Shown: positions 38,661 through 48,167, counted from the first letter of the stretch. The stretch is DNA of 64,000 nucleotides from Nocardia jejuensis NBRC 103114 (GCF_001613145.1 NZ_BDBU01000012.1:1-64000), one strand, 5' to 3'. Program-made: numbers and translations. Notes: a model not told the origin generated them from the letters alone.

Positions 38661-39698
38661 ATGTTGCGCGTCGAGGATCAGGTCGTCCGCCATGTGAGGA
38701 CCGGCGGCGGTGACGTCGCGTATTCGATGGTCGGCAGCGGTCCCGCGCTGCTGATCGGCGGGTGGTGGTGCGGCCATCTGACCCTCAACTGGGAAGATCC
38801 GCTGTTCCGGGCGTATCTGTCGCGGTTGGCGGAGCGGTTCACGGTCATTCGGTACGACCAGCCCGGCAGCGGTATGTCCGGCGCCGCCGGGTCCGCGCTG
38901 GATCTGGACGGTGAGATCGCGGTGACCGCCGACATCCTCGACGGGCTCGGCGTGGAGCGGGTCGCGGTCCTCGGCGCGTCCTCGGGAGGCGCGGTCGCCG
39001 CCGGACTCGCGGCGCGGCTACCCGACCGGGTGCATCGGCTCGTGCTCTACGGCGCGTTCGCCCGGGGGTCGGATATCGCGCCCGAGAGTGCGCGCCGCGC
39101 CATGGTGAACGCCATCTCCACGCACTGGGGGCTCGGATCGCGGGTGCTCGCGGATGTCTTCGTCCCCGGCGCGACCAATGCCGAACGCGAACGATTCGCC
39201 CAGTTCCAGCGCTTGTCCGCGACCGGCGAGCAAGCCGCGAGGTCACTGGCCGCGACCTACGACCTGGACGCCACCGAATACCTTGCGGCCGTGACCGTTC
39301 CGACAACGGTGCTGCATCGCAAGAACGATCGAGCGGTCCCCTTCCCCCTCGGCGTCGACGTGGCTCGCCGCGTCCGGCGATCGACCTTCGTCGAACTGCA
39401 CGGCGAAGACCACTTCCCGTGGCGCGGTGACGCGAGCGCCGTTGCCGACGCGACCCTGCGCGCTCTCGGGCACCCGATCCGATCCCGTCCCGTACCACCG
39501 GGTCCCGACGCGGTGACCGACCGCGAGCGGGAGATCCTGCGCCTGGTCGCGGAGGGCCTGACCGACATACAGATCGGTGAGCGCCTCACCCTGAGCCCGC
39601 ATACCGTCCACCGCCATGTGGCCAATGCCCGCACCAAACTCGGCGTCCGGTCCCGCGCCGCCGCCGCGGACGCCATGCGCGCGGACCGCGCACAGTGA
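38661..39698 (+). CDS. Alpha/beta hydrolase fused to LuxR-type DNA-binding domain
   Basis: 345 residues; ATG after GAGAGGT. Residues 15-270 are an alpha/beta hydrolase with the elbow GASSGG (Ser107), Asp and His candidates in LHRKNDRAVPF and HGEDHFPW. Residues about 285-342 are a LuxR/GerE helix-turn-helix (TDREREILRLVAEGLTDIQI, LSPHTVHRHVANARTKLGV). The hydrolase part could sense or cleave an ester or lactone ligand to control DNA binding. Related adenylate-cyclase-like or LuxR fusions occur in mycobacteria. It is the likely regulator of its own region; the target is unknown. Confidence 0.88.
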   Translation: MLRVEDQVVRHVRTGGGDVAYSMVGSGPALLIGGWWCGHLTLNWEDPLFRAYLSRLAERFTVIRYDQPGSGMSGAAGSALDLDGEIAVTADILDGLGVERVAVLGASSGGAVAAGLAARLPDRVHRLVLYGAFARGSDIAPESARRAMVNAISTHWGLGSRVLADVFVPGATNAERERFAQFQRLSATGEQAARSLAATYDLDATEYLAAVTVPTTVLHRKNDRAVPFPLGVDVARRVRRSTFVELHGEDHFPWRGDASAVADATLRALGHPIRSRPVPPGPDAVTDREREILRLVAEGLTDIQIGERLTLSPHTVHRHVANARTKLGVRSRAAAADAMRADRAQ

Positions 39699-39838
39699 TT
39701 CGGCGACCTGCCGAGTAGCGAGGGGCAGTCGCGAGATCGTTTGCGCGCCAACGCACATTCGGGCGCGCACCGCCCGATGCCCGGCGTGCCCACGACCCGA
39801 GGGCAGCGAACAGGTCCAACTATCGGCACCATGAACTC

Positions 39839-40405
39839 ATGAACGATCAAGGAGCACCCGTGCTCTACGCCATCGTGACCGGATCCCCGGCCGCTCGTGA
39901 CGTCGGCACGCTCGTGGATCTCGCGCACGCCGACGGCTGGGACGTATGCGTCATCGCATCGCCGTATGGAACGCGCTTCATCGATGTCGAGGCCCTCGCC
40001 GCCCACACCGGCCATCCGGTGCGAAGCGAGTACAAGGACCCGGGCACCCCCGACGTCCTGCCACCCGCGGACGCCATGATCGTCGCCCCGCTCACCGGCA
40101 ATTCGCTGGCCAAATGGGCCGCGGGCATTTCCGACACCCTCCCCCTGGGCTTACTGGTGGAAGCGGTCGGCAAGAAGATCCCCGTCATCGCGGTCCCCTA
40201 CTCCAACCAAGCCCAACTCGGTTTCCCCGCCCTGCAGGAGGCGATCCACAAACTGTCCACCTGGGGCGTCACCATGCTCGTCGGCGACGAGGTGAACAAG
40301 CCACACGCCCCGGGAACAGGAGCGAACCACCTCGCCCGGTTCCCTTGGGAATCCGCGTGGCGGGCGGTCTCGGAACATCCCTGGCGCACAGTGGATCCGG
40401 CCTGA
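39839..40405 (+). CDS. Flavoprotein (HFCD-type)
   Basis: 188 residues. Matches the flavoprotein domain of homo-oligomeric flavin-containing Cys decarboxylases: VLYAIVTGSPAARDVGTLVD, DAMIVAPLTGNSLAKWAAGI and VIAVPYSNQAQLG. Relatives include PPC decarboxylase, UbiX-like and lantibiotic decarboxylases. The gene stands alone with no peptide or prenyl partner, so its reaction is unknown. Confidence 0.85.
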   Translation: MNDQGAPVLYAIVTGSPAARDVGTLVDLAHADGWDVCVIASPYGTRFIDVEALAAHTGHPVRSEYKDPGTPDVLPPADAMIVAPLTGNSLAKWAAGISDTLPLGLLVEAVGKKIPVIAVPYSNQAQLGFPALQEAIHKLSTWGVTMLVGDEVNKPHAPGTGANHLARFPWESAWRAVSEHPWRTVDPA

Positions 40406-40457
40406 CACTGCTCGCCGCCGCGTGTCCGAGTCCCGCCCGGTCTCTGCGGATGTGAGG

Positions 40458-41696
40458 TCAGGCGGGCACGACGCCTACCCGCTGGGCGAGTCGGCCCAGC
40501 TCGCCGGTGGTCAGGTCGCGTTGGGCGGTGCGCATCATATGGCCGACCAGTTCCTGCACCATGACCATGTTGCGCACGTGCTGCGGAGCGGTGTGCTCGG
40601 CACGCAGTAGCGCGTACATCGACTCGCGATACATCTTCTTTGCCGCGTGTGCACGACCCACTTCGACGAAATACTGTGCCCGCCGACCATTATTGGGCAG
40701 GTCCTGTGGGGTGAGTTGCGGAGCCAGGGCAAGGACCTGCCCCGGTTCGTGTCGCTCCATCGCCGCCGACATGCGCCACAGCGTCACATTCGCCCGGCCG
40801 AAACTCTGGTTGCGCGCAACGGAATTCAAGCGCACACCTTCGACCGAGGTAAGCCGATCGGCCTGTTCGGCTGCCTCGATCAGATGCGATTCGGAGTCGC
40901 CGCCGAGGGTCGCGGCCACCATCGATGCCTGCAGATGCAGCATCCCGTAGGTTTCGATCTCGCCGATTGTGCTGATCTCGGGCGCGATCCGCTCCGCGGT
41001 GTCCATCGTCGTCGCCAGCGCCGCAGGCAAAGCACCCGGGCGAGCCAGCATGATCTGCCCCTGGCTGAACGCCGCCGCCGCGAGCAGCGCCGGCTTCCCG
41101 ACCTGCACGGCGGCCCGCTGTGCTTCCTGCGCGGCGGTCCACGCCAGTGCGTGATAGCCGCGAGCTCGCAGGGCCGATGCCACACCGTATGCGATGGAAC
41201 CGAACACGTCCCACGCTCGATCGGCCCGGTCGGTACCTTCGGCATCACGCACATGCCGGTACCCGTCGGTGAGCATCGGCACCAGCATCGGACCGAGTGC
41301 CGCGTAATCGCAGTCGTCCCGAAGTGTGGTCGCCGTGTGCATGAGAACGACCAGACCCTCGAGCGTCTGTGGCGTCCGGACGTCGGTGACGTTGCCCCGA
41401 GACCACAGCACGGTTTCGATCTCGGGAACGACCCGATGGAATCCAGCCGTGGCGATATCGAATTTTTCCTGTTCGTGGCCGGTGAGATCGGCGGAGCTCA
41501 CACCGAGCGCGGCCGCCAGCGCCAGCAGCATGCGTCGCGAATCCACTGGGCGCTCGCCGTTTTCGTATTTGGCGACCGCACCTCGCGAGATTCCGGCCAG
41601 GTCTGCGAGTACCTGTTGGGAGATGCCTCGCCGCTTACGGATCACGCGTACCCGCCGGCCGACGTAGCGGCCGTCCTCACCCTCGCTGTCGCTCAT
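40458..41696 (-). CDS. XRE-family regulator with C-terminal TPR-like domain
   Basis: 412 residues; ATG after AGAGGGA. Helix-turn-helix at about 14-68 (GRRVRVIRKRRGISQQVLAD, LAGISRGAVAKYENGERPV). The long helical C-terminus (TPR-like, Ala-rich) resembles actinobacterial regulators of development and secondary metabolism that respond to small ligands or partner proteins. A perfect 21-bp palindrome lies 43 nt upstream, shared with the divergent gene at 41836. Confidence 0.85.
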   Translation of the reverse strand: MSDSEGEDGRYVGRRVRVIRKRRGISQQVLADLAGISRGAVAKYENGERPVDSRRMLLALAAALGVSSADLTGHEQEKFDIATAGFHRVVPEIETVLWSRGNVTDVRTPQTLEGLVVLMHTATTLRDDCDYAALGPMLVPMLTDGYRHVRDAEGTDRADRAWDVFGSIAYGVASALRARGYHALAWTAAQEAQRAAVQVGKPALLAAAAFSQGQIMLARPGALPAALATTMDTAERIAPEISTIGEIETYGMLHLQASMVAATLGGDSESHLIEAAEQADRLTSVEGVRLNSVARNQSFGRANVTLWRMSAAMERHEPGQVLALAPQLTPQDLPNNGRRAQYFVEVGRAHAAKKMYRESMYALLRAEHTAPQHVRNMVMVQELVGHMMRTAQRDLTTGELGRLAQRVGVVPA

Positions 41697-41738
41697 GTGG
41701 GTTCCCTCTGACAGTGACCTCGATGCCTGATCGTACCC

Positions 41739-41759
41739 ACTGTCCCGCTGCGGGACAGT
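41739..41759. promoter_or_regulatory. 21-bp perfect palindrome ACTGTCCCG-CTG-CGGGACAGT
   Basis: A 9+3+9 inverted repeat in the divergent control region between the XRE regulator and the recombinase-like small protein. Most likely the XRE operator controlling both genes. Confidence 0.78.
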
Positions 41760-41835
41760 TTCCGAGGTGACTGCCGTCACAGTTCATGAGGTCGGCCGAC
41801 GCGGCCGACGTCCTCGCCGTCGAGACTCCACGGCG

Positions 41836-42207
41836 ATGGAGCCGTTCACATCGACAACAGACGATTGGACCATCATGAGGAAGCGGGCGATCGGCTATCT
41901 GAGGCATGACCTGTCCGGCATCCACCAGAACGCGGATGAGATCGCAATCCGAAGTCTCGCCGCGCGATTGGGCTACGACCTGTGCAAGACAGTGGTGTTC
42001 GGTCCCGAGACCGACCGCCGCACTCTGCGCTTGCACACCGTCGTCTCACGGGTTCGCGCCCAGGCGATCGTGGTGCCCAGCATCCGCCATTTCGACGCCG
42101 ATGACGTACCCGAAATGATCATGCGAGCCGTAACGGTGATCGCGGTGGACACCGGGCACACACACGAACGAACCTGCGCCACCGACCCGAATCGCGACCG
42201 ACGATGA
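41836..42207 (+). CDS. Small protein resembling the serine-recombinase N-terminal fold
   Basis: 123 residues from ATG 41836; an ATG at 41875 (MRKRAIGYLRHD) is equally possible since neither has a good ribosome site. The core RAIGYLRHDLSGIHQNADEI, AARLGYDLCKTVVFG and RVRAQAIVVPSIRHFD follows the resolvase catalytic-domain pattern (YxRVS...). The usual catalytic Ser position is Asp/Leu (YLRHDLSG), and no DNA-binding domain follows. It is therefore unlikely to recombine DNA and may be a partner of the divergent XRE regulator. Confidence 0.7.
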   Translation: MEPFTSTTDDWTIMRKRAIGYLRHDLSGIHQNADEIAIRSLAARLGYDLCKTVVFGPETDRRTLRLHTVVSRVRAQAIVVPSIRHFDADDVPEMIMRAVTVIAVDTGHTHERTCATDPNRDRR

Positions 42208-42372
42208 CGCGCCCACGACCACCGCGCCCCAACCCCGGCCGCGAGGGCGGACCGCTGGGTTTCCTTCACAGCGAGCGCGGCATCGAACCGATCGGTGATG
42301 ATGGTTTTCCCCTCGAGCGAAGCGCTGGGGAACCCGGCAGTGTGGAACCGATGTCTGCGCGGGAGCCGGGTC

Positions 42373-43767
42373 TCACCGGTGAGGTTGGGTGAGTGCGGCG
42401 CGGGCGGCTGCCCATTTCGCTGTGGCGCAACCGATTTCGGTGGTGGGCGGCTCGTCGTAGAGCCATTCGCGGGCGATTCGGTGCCAGTTGTTCGTGGCGC
42501 GCAGTTGGCCCAGGGCGGTGAAGGTGAACAGGTCGGCGCGGCGGGAGAAGATGTGTTCGGGGGGTAGGAGCTGTTTTCGCAGGCCTCTGAATTCGGCGGA
42601 GCGGGGGCTGACCGCGAGCACCAGTGCGCCCGTGGCGAGTTCGGGCGTGATGGTGATCTCCTCGTCGAGCAGGTGCCATCCGGTGGCGGCCCAGATGTAT
42701 TCCAGGCACTCCTGCGGGGTCACGTCCGCATCCGGATCGATGATGCCGCGCGTCACCCACTGCTCGTAGACATCCTGGCCGCGCTGTTCGGCGGCGGCCC
42801 GCAGGGCGGTGCGTTCGAAATCCACGTGGGCGGGGTCCATGCGGTGGTAGAGCCCGAAATCGACGAAGGCCAGCCGGCCGTCCTGCGCCAGCAGGATATT
42901 GCCGGGATGGGGATCTCCGCAGAATTCGTAGTCGGTGAACAGCGAGGTGATGTAGAAGCGGTAGATGATCTCACCGTAATGGGCTCGGTCCGCCTCGGGC
43001 AGGCCGCGAAGGTGTTCGAAAGGACGCCCCTCGACGAATTCGGTGACCAGTACGTTCTGTCCGCAGAGTTCGTCGATGCTGTCCGGCACGGTGATGAACG
43101 GGTGATCGCGATAGCGGGCGGCGACGCGATGCTGCGTGCGGGCTTCGCGCGGGTAATCGAGTTCGGCGCTGATATTGCGGGCGATCTCACCGAGAACATC
43201 CGCGTCGGCCGCGCTGGGAAGCGCCGATTTCCACAGTTTGCTGAAGAATTCGAGATTGCGCAGATCCGCCTGCACAGCCTGATCCACCCCGGGATATTTC
43301 ACCTTCACCGCGACCGAGCGACCGTCGCGCAGCCGGGCCCGGTAAACCTGACCGATCGAGGCCGCCGCCACCGGCGTCTCCTCGAAGTCCGCGAAAATCC
43401 GCGACAGCGGACCGAGATCGTCCTCGATGACCGCGCGCATGGCGGCGAACGACACCTGCGGAGCACTGTCACGGAGTTCGGCCAGTTTGACCCGGAACAG
43501 TTCGCGATGGGACTCCGGGACCAGATCGACATCCAGGACCGAGAGCATCTGCCCGATCTTCATCGCCCCGCCCTTCATTCCCCCCAGCACCGTCACCAGC
43601 TGCTGGGCGGCCTGCAGGGCGGACCGCTCGGCGAGAATCCGCCGGGCCTGTTCGGGTTGTCCGATCATCGCGACACGGGTGCCGACGCCACGGACGGCTT
43701 GCCCGGCGGCCAGACGGCCCAGGCGAGTTCCCCGCGTCAGTCGCCCTGTGGGGACCCGGCCAGCCAT
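42373..43767 (-). CDS. ABC1/UbiB-family atypical kinase
   Basis: 464 residues; the ATG is 7 nt after GGAGGT. Family motifs: the KxGQ-like MKGGAMKIGQMLSVLD, AAASIGQVYRARL (Ala-rich loop), VAVKVKYPGV (Lys), FCGDPHPGNILL (catalytic loop) and FVDFGLY (DFG-like). These kinases or ATPases support quinone or lipid metabolism, often at membranes. Divergent from a TetR gene with a short palindrome between them. Confidence 0.92.
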   Translation of the reverse strand: MAGRVPTGRLTRGTRLGRLAAGQAVRGVGTRVAMIGQPEQARRILAERSALQAAQQLVTVLGGMKGGAMKIGQMLSVLDVDLVPESHRELFRVKLAELRDSAPQVSFAAMRAVIEDDLGPLSRIFADFEETPVAAASIGQVYRARLRDGRSVAVKVKYPGVDQAVQADLRNLEFFSKLWKSALPSAADADVLGEIARNISAELDYPREARTQHRVAARYRDHPFITVPDSIDELCGQNVLVTEFVEGRPFEHLRGLPEADRAHYGEIIYRFYITSLFTDYEFCGDPHPGNILLAQDGRLAFVDFGLYHRMDPAHVDFERTALRAAAEQRGQDVYEQWVTRGIIDPDADVTPQECLEYIWAATGWHLLDEEITITPELATGALVLAVSPRSAEFRGLRKQLLPPEHIFSRRADLFTFTALGQLRATNNWHRIAREWLYDEPPTTEIGCATAKWAAARAALTQPHR

Positions 43768-43867
43768 CATGCGCACCTCCATGGGCCCGTACACCGCGAA
43801 TGCGCGATCACCAGGCTTGTGGCGCAATAACTTACAGGATCTCGAAACGATCTTCGCGGCTTTGAAA

Positions 43868-43882
43868 ATGAGCAATACTCAT
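43868..43882. promoter_or_regulatory. Palindrome ATGAG-N5-CTCAT
   Basis: A 5+5+5 inverted repeat 30 nt before the TetR ATG at 43912, between it and the ABC1 kinase gene. Plausible autorepressor site; short, so moderate support only. Confidence 0.45.
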
Positions 43883-43911
43883 CATCACCGTAGAAAAGAA
43901 AGGGGGTTGTG

Positions 43912-44589
43912 ATGCCGCCGAAGAACGCTCGCCCGCGCCGGCGTCCGATCCAGCAGCGATCGAGGGAGACCAGAGAGCACATTCTCGACACCGCCGCGCG
44001 TTTGTTCGGCGAACGCGGAATCGCCGATACCTCGACCAATCGCATCGCCGCCGAGGCGGAGGTGAGCATCGGCACCGTCTATCGGTACTTCGCCGATCGT
44101 GCCGTCATGGTCGACGAATTGCTCAAGCGCCTGCTCGACCGCATCGAACAGCGCTTCACCCAGTGGCTCTCGGCGCTTCCCCAACAGCAGTCGACGCAAC
44201 CGAACCTGCTGCAGGCTCGGGTCGTCATAGAAATGCTCGAGGTGTTCACCCAAGAGCTGGTCACGAACGCGAAACTGGTGCGTGCGCTGGTCGGTGGCGT
44301 GCAGTTCTACAACAGCGGTCTGCCGGAATTCGAGCCGCGTCTGCGCATGCTGGTCAAAGTCCTGCTGATTCAGATCCTCGGTCCCGGCAACGACCACAAA
44401 TACGACGTGATGGCGTTCGTGCTCGTGAACACCGGTTTCGCCGGAGTGCTGCGCGCCACCGCCCTCGAGGTGGACGCCGACGAGCGCACCGAGATCGTCA
44501 CGATGACGGGCGAGATGATCGCCGCCTGGATCATGGTCGAGGTCGAACAATTGACCACGGGCACGGCACCTTCGGCCGTGCAGAAATGA
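43912..44589 (+). CDS. TetR-family transcriptional regulator
   Basis: 225 residues; ATG after AAGGGGG. Classical helix-turn-helix at about 22-68 (ILDTAARLFGERGIADTSTN, AAEAEVSIGTVYRYFADRAV). The C-terminal helical domain carries no recognisable ligand signature. It probably controls itself and the divergent ABC1 kinase. A hairpin follows the stop. Confidence 0.9.
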   Translation: MPPKNARPRRRPIQQRSRETREHILDTAARLFGERGIADTSTNRIAAEAEVSIGTVYRYFADRAVMVDELLKRLLDRIEQRFTQWLSALPQQQSTQPNLLQARVVIEMLEVFTQELVTNAKLVRALVGGVQFYNSGLPEFEPRLRMLVKVLLIQILGPGNDHKYDVMAFVLVNTGFAGVLRATALEVDADERTEIVTMTGEMIAAWIMVEVEQLTTGTAPSAVQK

Positions 44590-44595
44590 CGCGAA

Positions 44596-44624
44596 GCCCA
44601 CCGGGGCAGGGATCCCCGGTGGGC
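44596..44624 (+). terminator. Hairpin terminator after the TetR gene
   Basis: Perfect 11-bp stem GCCCACCGGGG / CCCCGGTGGGC with a 7-nt loop, 6 nt past the stop at 44589. No T-tract. Confidence 0.65.
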
Positions 44625-44760
44625 GCGCCCGCAGGCTGCGGATCACCGTGCGATGACGAGCACGGGTCCAGCGGCACGAGGCACTGTGACTGCCTGCGAT
44701 GTGTACCGAGCGGGGCCGGGGTGCGTGGCGACCACACGCGCGGTACACGACTGTGGACGG

Positions 44761-45969
44761 TTACAGCCCGCCGCCGCCGCCGACGAGCGGAGGATTGAAG
44801 GTGCACTGCAACGGCACGCTGTGCGCCGGGTCCAGCGCACGCAGCGCGATCGACAGCGCACGCGGTGAGTACATCATCGTCAGGTGGTCGGACAGATCCT
44901 GGTCGCAGCCGTCCTGCAGCGTGATGTTCTCGACCTGCGCGCCCGGGCCCGCCTTCAGGAAGGTCAGCTCGTAGGGGTTGGTGATCTCGTCGTAGCGGGT
45001 GCCGACGATGGTGTAGTCGATACCGGGGACGGTGTCACCGCCGGCGTTGAGCTTGTTCACGAAATCCGACCCGATGGTCTGCTGAATTCCCGCGTGGCCC
45101 ACGAAGATCTCGACGAAACCCAGCACGTCGATGCCCGCGTTGTTGACCGCGCGCCCCAGCGCGCCGATGCCGTCGAGCGAGGTGCCGTGATGGGTGGCCC
45201 CGAACGTGATCAGGTGCTGCACCTTGCCCGCGCCGCCCTCGAACTTGGTGTACCAGTTCGCCATCGCCCCGCCCTGGGAGTGCGCGACGATATCGACCTT
45301 CGGCGCCCCGGTCGCGGCCGTGACCCGATCGACGAAGGCGGACAGTTGTTTCGCCGAATCCTGGATGTAGCCGGTGCCCATCACACCGGGCAGCACCGAC
45401 CCCAGGCCGCCGCCCTCGATCAGGTTGGAGCGGCCGTAGTTGAAGGTGAAGGTGCAGTAGCCCGCGTCCTTGATCGGCTGGCCCATGTAGGCGTAGCCGT
45501 TGTAGGCGTTCATCCAGGTGCCGTGGATCAGCAGCACCGGACGCGGATGTTCGGCGGTCGGTTTGCAGTTCCAGTCGTTCGCCCCGGGTGGGTTGGCGTC
45601 GGGGTGCGCGAGGCCGTAGCCGAAGGCCGCCAGCCAGGACGTCATCGATGGACCGTAAACCGTTGTGTCGGAAGAATATCCACCCGACGATCCCGAACTG
45701 GAACCCGACCCGCCGAGGCAATCACCCGACCCGTTGCCCGATCCGGCGCCGCTGCCGGAGGTGCAGGCGGATCCGGAATCGGCGACCGGCTTTGCCTTCA
45801 GCCCCGCGCTGATGTAGTCGGCGAGTTGCTGTTCGGTGGGCGCTTGCTGTTCGGCGGGCGCCGGATCCGGGGCCGCGGTGGCAGACGTTCCGGCGAACCC
45901 GACAGCCAGCAGCGAGACCCCCGACAGAATCGCCGACCGTAGCGCCCGGGGGCGGGTACTTCGTTTCAT
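44761..45969 (-). CDS. Secreted lipase/esterase, lipase class 2 type
   Basis: 402 residues; ATG after AGGAAGG. Signal peptide to about residue 33 (TSATAAPDP). Residues 65-98 are a Gly/Ser-rich linker with two cysteines. The catalytic domain shows PVLLIHGTWMNAYNGYAYMG, the nucleophile HSQGG with Ser231, and GATHHGTSLDGIG. This matches the EstA/LipA-type alpha/beta lipases secreted by actinobacteria. A C-terminal Cys (LQCTFNP) may pair with DGCDQD. One of at least three secreted esterases in the window. Confidence 0.9.
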   Translation of the reverse strand: MKRSTRPRALRSAILSGVSLLAVGFAGTSATAAPDPAPAEQQAPTEQQLADYISAGLKAKPVADSGSACTSGSGAGSGNGSGDCLGGSGSSSGSSGGYSSDTTVYGPSMTSWLAAFGYGLAHPDANPPGANDWNCKPTAEHPRPVLLIHGTWMNAYNGYAYMGQPIKDAGYCTFTFNYGRSNLIEGGGLGSVLPGVMGTGYIQDSAKQLSAFVDRVTAATGAPKVDIVAHSQGGAMANWYTKFEGGAGKVQHLITFGATHHGTSLDGIGALGRAVNNAGIDVLGFVEIFVGHAGIQQTIGSDFVNKLNAGGDTVPGIDYTIVGTRYDEITNPYELTFLKAGPGAQVENITLQDGCDQDLSDHLTMMYSPRALSIALRALDPAHSVPLQCTFNPPLVGGGGGL

Positions 45970-46305
45970 GTTATGCCTTCCTGCAGCACGAAATTCCTTC
46001 GAGTTCCCTTGCCGCGCAGTGATCGAGCAGCGTGGAAACCTCGCCCAAAGTAGGCCGGAGGACATGGCGGCCAGTAGTGGGTTCCACGGGATCTGGGCGG
46101 TTCACCAAATCGGTCGAAGGAATTCATGAAGCGACACAGCACGATTCATTTTCGTCATTCGGCCGATGACCACAATCACGGGCATTCGTTCTGGTGATTT
46201 CCCCAATATCGCAACCGATTTCGAATATTCACGCTCGGTGGACAGATCATCGAAATGTGCCCGGCGGTCCCGCCGGGCACATCGCATGGGCATTCTGGAG
46301 TTCCG
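45970..46305. other. Intergenic region, locally AT-richer
   Basis: No gene recognised. The stretch 46140-46250 is noticeably richer in A/T than its surroundings (for example TTTCGAATATTCACG), consistent with promoters, but no confident -35/-10 pair was assigned. Confidence 0.4.
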
Positions 46306-46866
46306 TTGCGCGAGTTCGCATTCCCCCCACGTTCCACATCGCTTCGCAGGGCTGCCGCCATGGCCTTCCTCGCCCTGGGCGTCGTCACGGCGGCGGCACG
46401 GCCCGCTCACGCCGACCTGCCGCCCGCACACGGTCCGGATACCGCGATAGTCATACTCGGCTACGGCCTGGAACCCGACGGCGGCATGCGCCCGGAACTC
46501 GTCGAGCGCCTCGACGCGGGATATGCCGCAGCCCTGATGTCGACGGCCTCACCGGTCATCGTCACCGGGGGCAATCCCCAGGCCGGCGTCACCGAGGCTC
46601 GGGCCATGGCCGACTGGCTGATCACCCGGGGACTCCCACCCGACCGAGTCCATCTGGAGGCCGCGGCCCGAACCACCGTCGAGAACGCCGAATACTCCGC
46701 CGAGGTCATGGACGAGATCGGCAGTCACGACGCCGTCCTGATCACCTCGGCCGACCATCTCCCCAGAGCGCTGGCCACATTCGTCGCGGCTGGAATATCG
46801 GTCATCGGCACCTACACCCCCGACGAACTGTTCGACCTGCTGCGAGTCCTGAGCCCGAAACCCTAG
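46306..46866 (+). CDS. Secreted YdcF/SanA-like protein (DUF218)
   Basis: 186 residues if translation starts at the TTG 5 nt after GGAG; an ATG at 46255 is the alternative. An N-terminal signal (MAFLALGVVTAAARPAHAD within residues 19-37) predicts export. The mature part has the DUF218 hallmarks: DTAIVILGYGLEPDG, VIVTGGNPQAGVTEARAM, TVENAEYS and LITSADHLPRAL. The family is linked to cell-envelope maintenance and vancomycin tolerance (SanA), with unclear chemistry. Confidence 0.82.
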   Translation: MREFAFPPRSTSLRRAAAMAFLALGVVTAAARPAHADLPPAHGPDTAIVILGYGLEPDGGMRPELVERLDAGYAAALMSTASPVIVTGGNPQAGVTEARAMADWLITRGLPPDRVHLEAAARTTVENAEYSAEVMDEIGSHDAVLITSADHLPRALATFVAAGISVIGTYTPDELFDLLRVLSPKP

Positions 46867-46924
46867 CCCCGCAGCGCATCCGAACAATGGCGATGCGCAC
46901 CTCCCTCGACCGAGAGAGGTGTGC

Positions 46925-48148
46925 CTACCCGCGTTCGGTGAAGGTCCGGGCGATCAGCGCCGAACGCAGTTGCCAGAGACCGGAATTGGCGGCGGGGTCG
47001 AAGCCGGTGAGTTGGCGAACCCGCTTGATCCGGTAGTCGACCGTATTGGTGTGGATGTGCATCAGATGCGCGGTGCGCTGGCGGTTGAGGTTGTTGCCGA
47101 TGTGGCAGCGCAGGGTCTGCAGGAGTTCGGGATGATCGTCCAGCGGATCCAGTAGCGCGCCGAGGGTTTCCCGGCCGAGGCCGGGACGGGTGAGCTGGTA
47201 TTCCAGCGCCATATCGGCGAAACGGTAGAGGCGCGCCTCGCATTGCAGACGCTGGACCATGTCGAGGAGTTCGTGGGCCCGGTCCGCCGCCGCGGGGATG
47301 TCATCGGGGGTGCTGGTGACCACCGTGGCGGTGACCGGGACGTGAGCGGCCGCGGAGAGCTGGTCGAGCAGCTCGTCCAGGTCGGCCTCCGAGCACGCGG
47401 TGGTGGGAATCAGGACGGTGCCGCCGTCCACGCTCAGCAGTGCCAGCGCACCGCCGCCGCAGCGAGTCGCCAATTCGGCCTGCACGCGACGGAGTTTGCG
47501 CCGGGCGACGACCTCGCCGTCGAGCTTGGGATGGAGTTCATCGGCATGGCGCGGAATATCCAGGGCCAGAACGGAATACTCGACGGCCACCTCGATTCCG
47601 CATTCGCGGGCCATGGTGGAGGTGGAATAGCCACCCAGCAGCGCGGAGGTGAGCGTGTGCACCGCATTGTGGTGTTCGGCCACCACCGCCTTGTGCTCGC
47701 GCACATAGGCGTGGGCGACCGTGACGCTGATGGCGTCCAGCAATTCCACCACCCGTTTCACGCCGTCCATCATATTGACGTGGTCCTGAGCCGAAGAGTT
47801 CGCGGAGACCAGGTCCAATCCGTATTTGAAGCCTTCGTGGATCGAATGCAGGATCGTGTCGATAGGAACGCCCTCCCGCGCCCACCCGGCAGCGGTTTCC
47901 GCGAGCCGGCCGATCTTGACCGGAATATCCTTGCCGTCGAGCAGGCCGACCGCCAATTCCAGGCAGGCCCGGGTGACGGATGTGACATCTCCGGAAAGAA
48001 ATTCTCCGGGCAGAGTTCCACACGGAACGACATTGTCGATGAAATGACCCACCAGCTGCTCGGATACTGTCCGCACATCCTGTAGCGGGTTCGACATCGG
48101 TTTTCCCGATACCGTAAGGCCCGTTCGAAGTGCTCCTTCGGTGGTCAT
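46925..48148 (-). CDS. PucR/CdaR-type transcriptional regulator
   Basis: 407 residues; ATG after GGAAGGGAG. An N-terminal helical domain (RsbRD-like, about 25-170) precedes a GGDEF-related middle region (190-310) and a C-terminal PucR helix-turn-helix (LLQTLRCHIGNNLNRQRTAH, then HIHTNTVDYRIKRVRQLTG). Regulators of this architecture are numerous in Nocardia and mycobacteria and act on local targets. A 17-bp palindrome lies 19 nt upstream of its ATG. Confidence 0.9.
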   Translation of the reverse strand: MTTEGALRTGLTVSGKPMSNPLQDVRTVSEQLVGHFIDNVVPCGTLPGEFLSGDVTSVTRACLELAVGLLDGKDIPVKIGRLAETAAGWAREGVPIDTILHSIHEGFKYGLDLVSANSSAQDHVNMMDGVKRVVELLDAISVTVAHAYVREHKAVVAEHHNAVHTLTSALLGGYSTSTMARECGIEVAVEYSVLALDIPRHADELHPKLDGEVVARRKLRRVQAELATRCGGGALALLSVDGGTVLIPTTACSEADLDELLDQLSAAAHVPVTATVVTSTPDDIPAAADRAHELLDMVQRLQCEARLYRFADMALEYQLTRPGLGRETLGALLDPLDDHPELLQTLRCHIGNNLNRQRTAHLMHIHTNTVDYRIKRVRQLTGFDPAANSGLWQLRSALIARTFTERG

Positions 48149-48167
48149 CGCCTGCTCCCTTCCGTTG

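Noticed and set aside
41836..42207. Active site-specific recombinase or mobile element
   Set aside because: Lacks the catalytic serine motif and a DNA-binding domain; no inverted repeats or integrase remnants around it.
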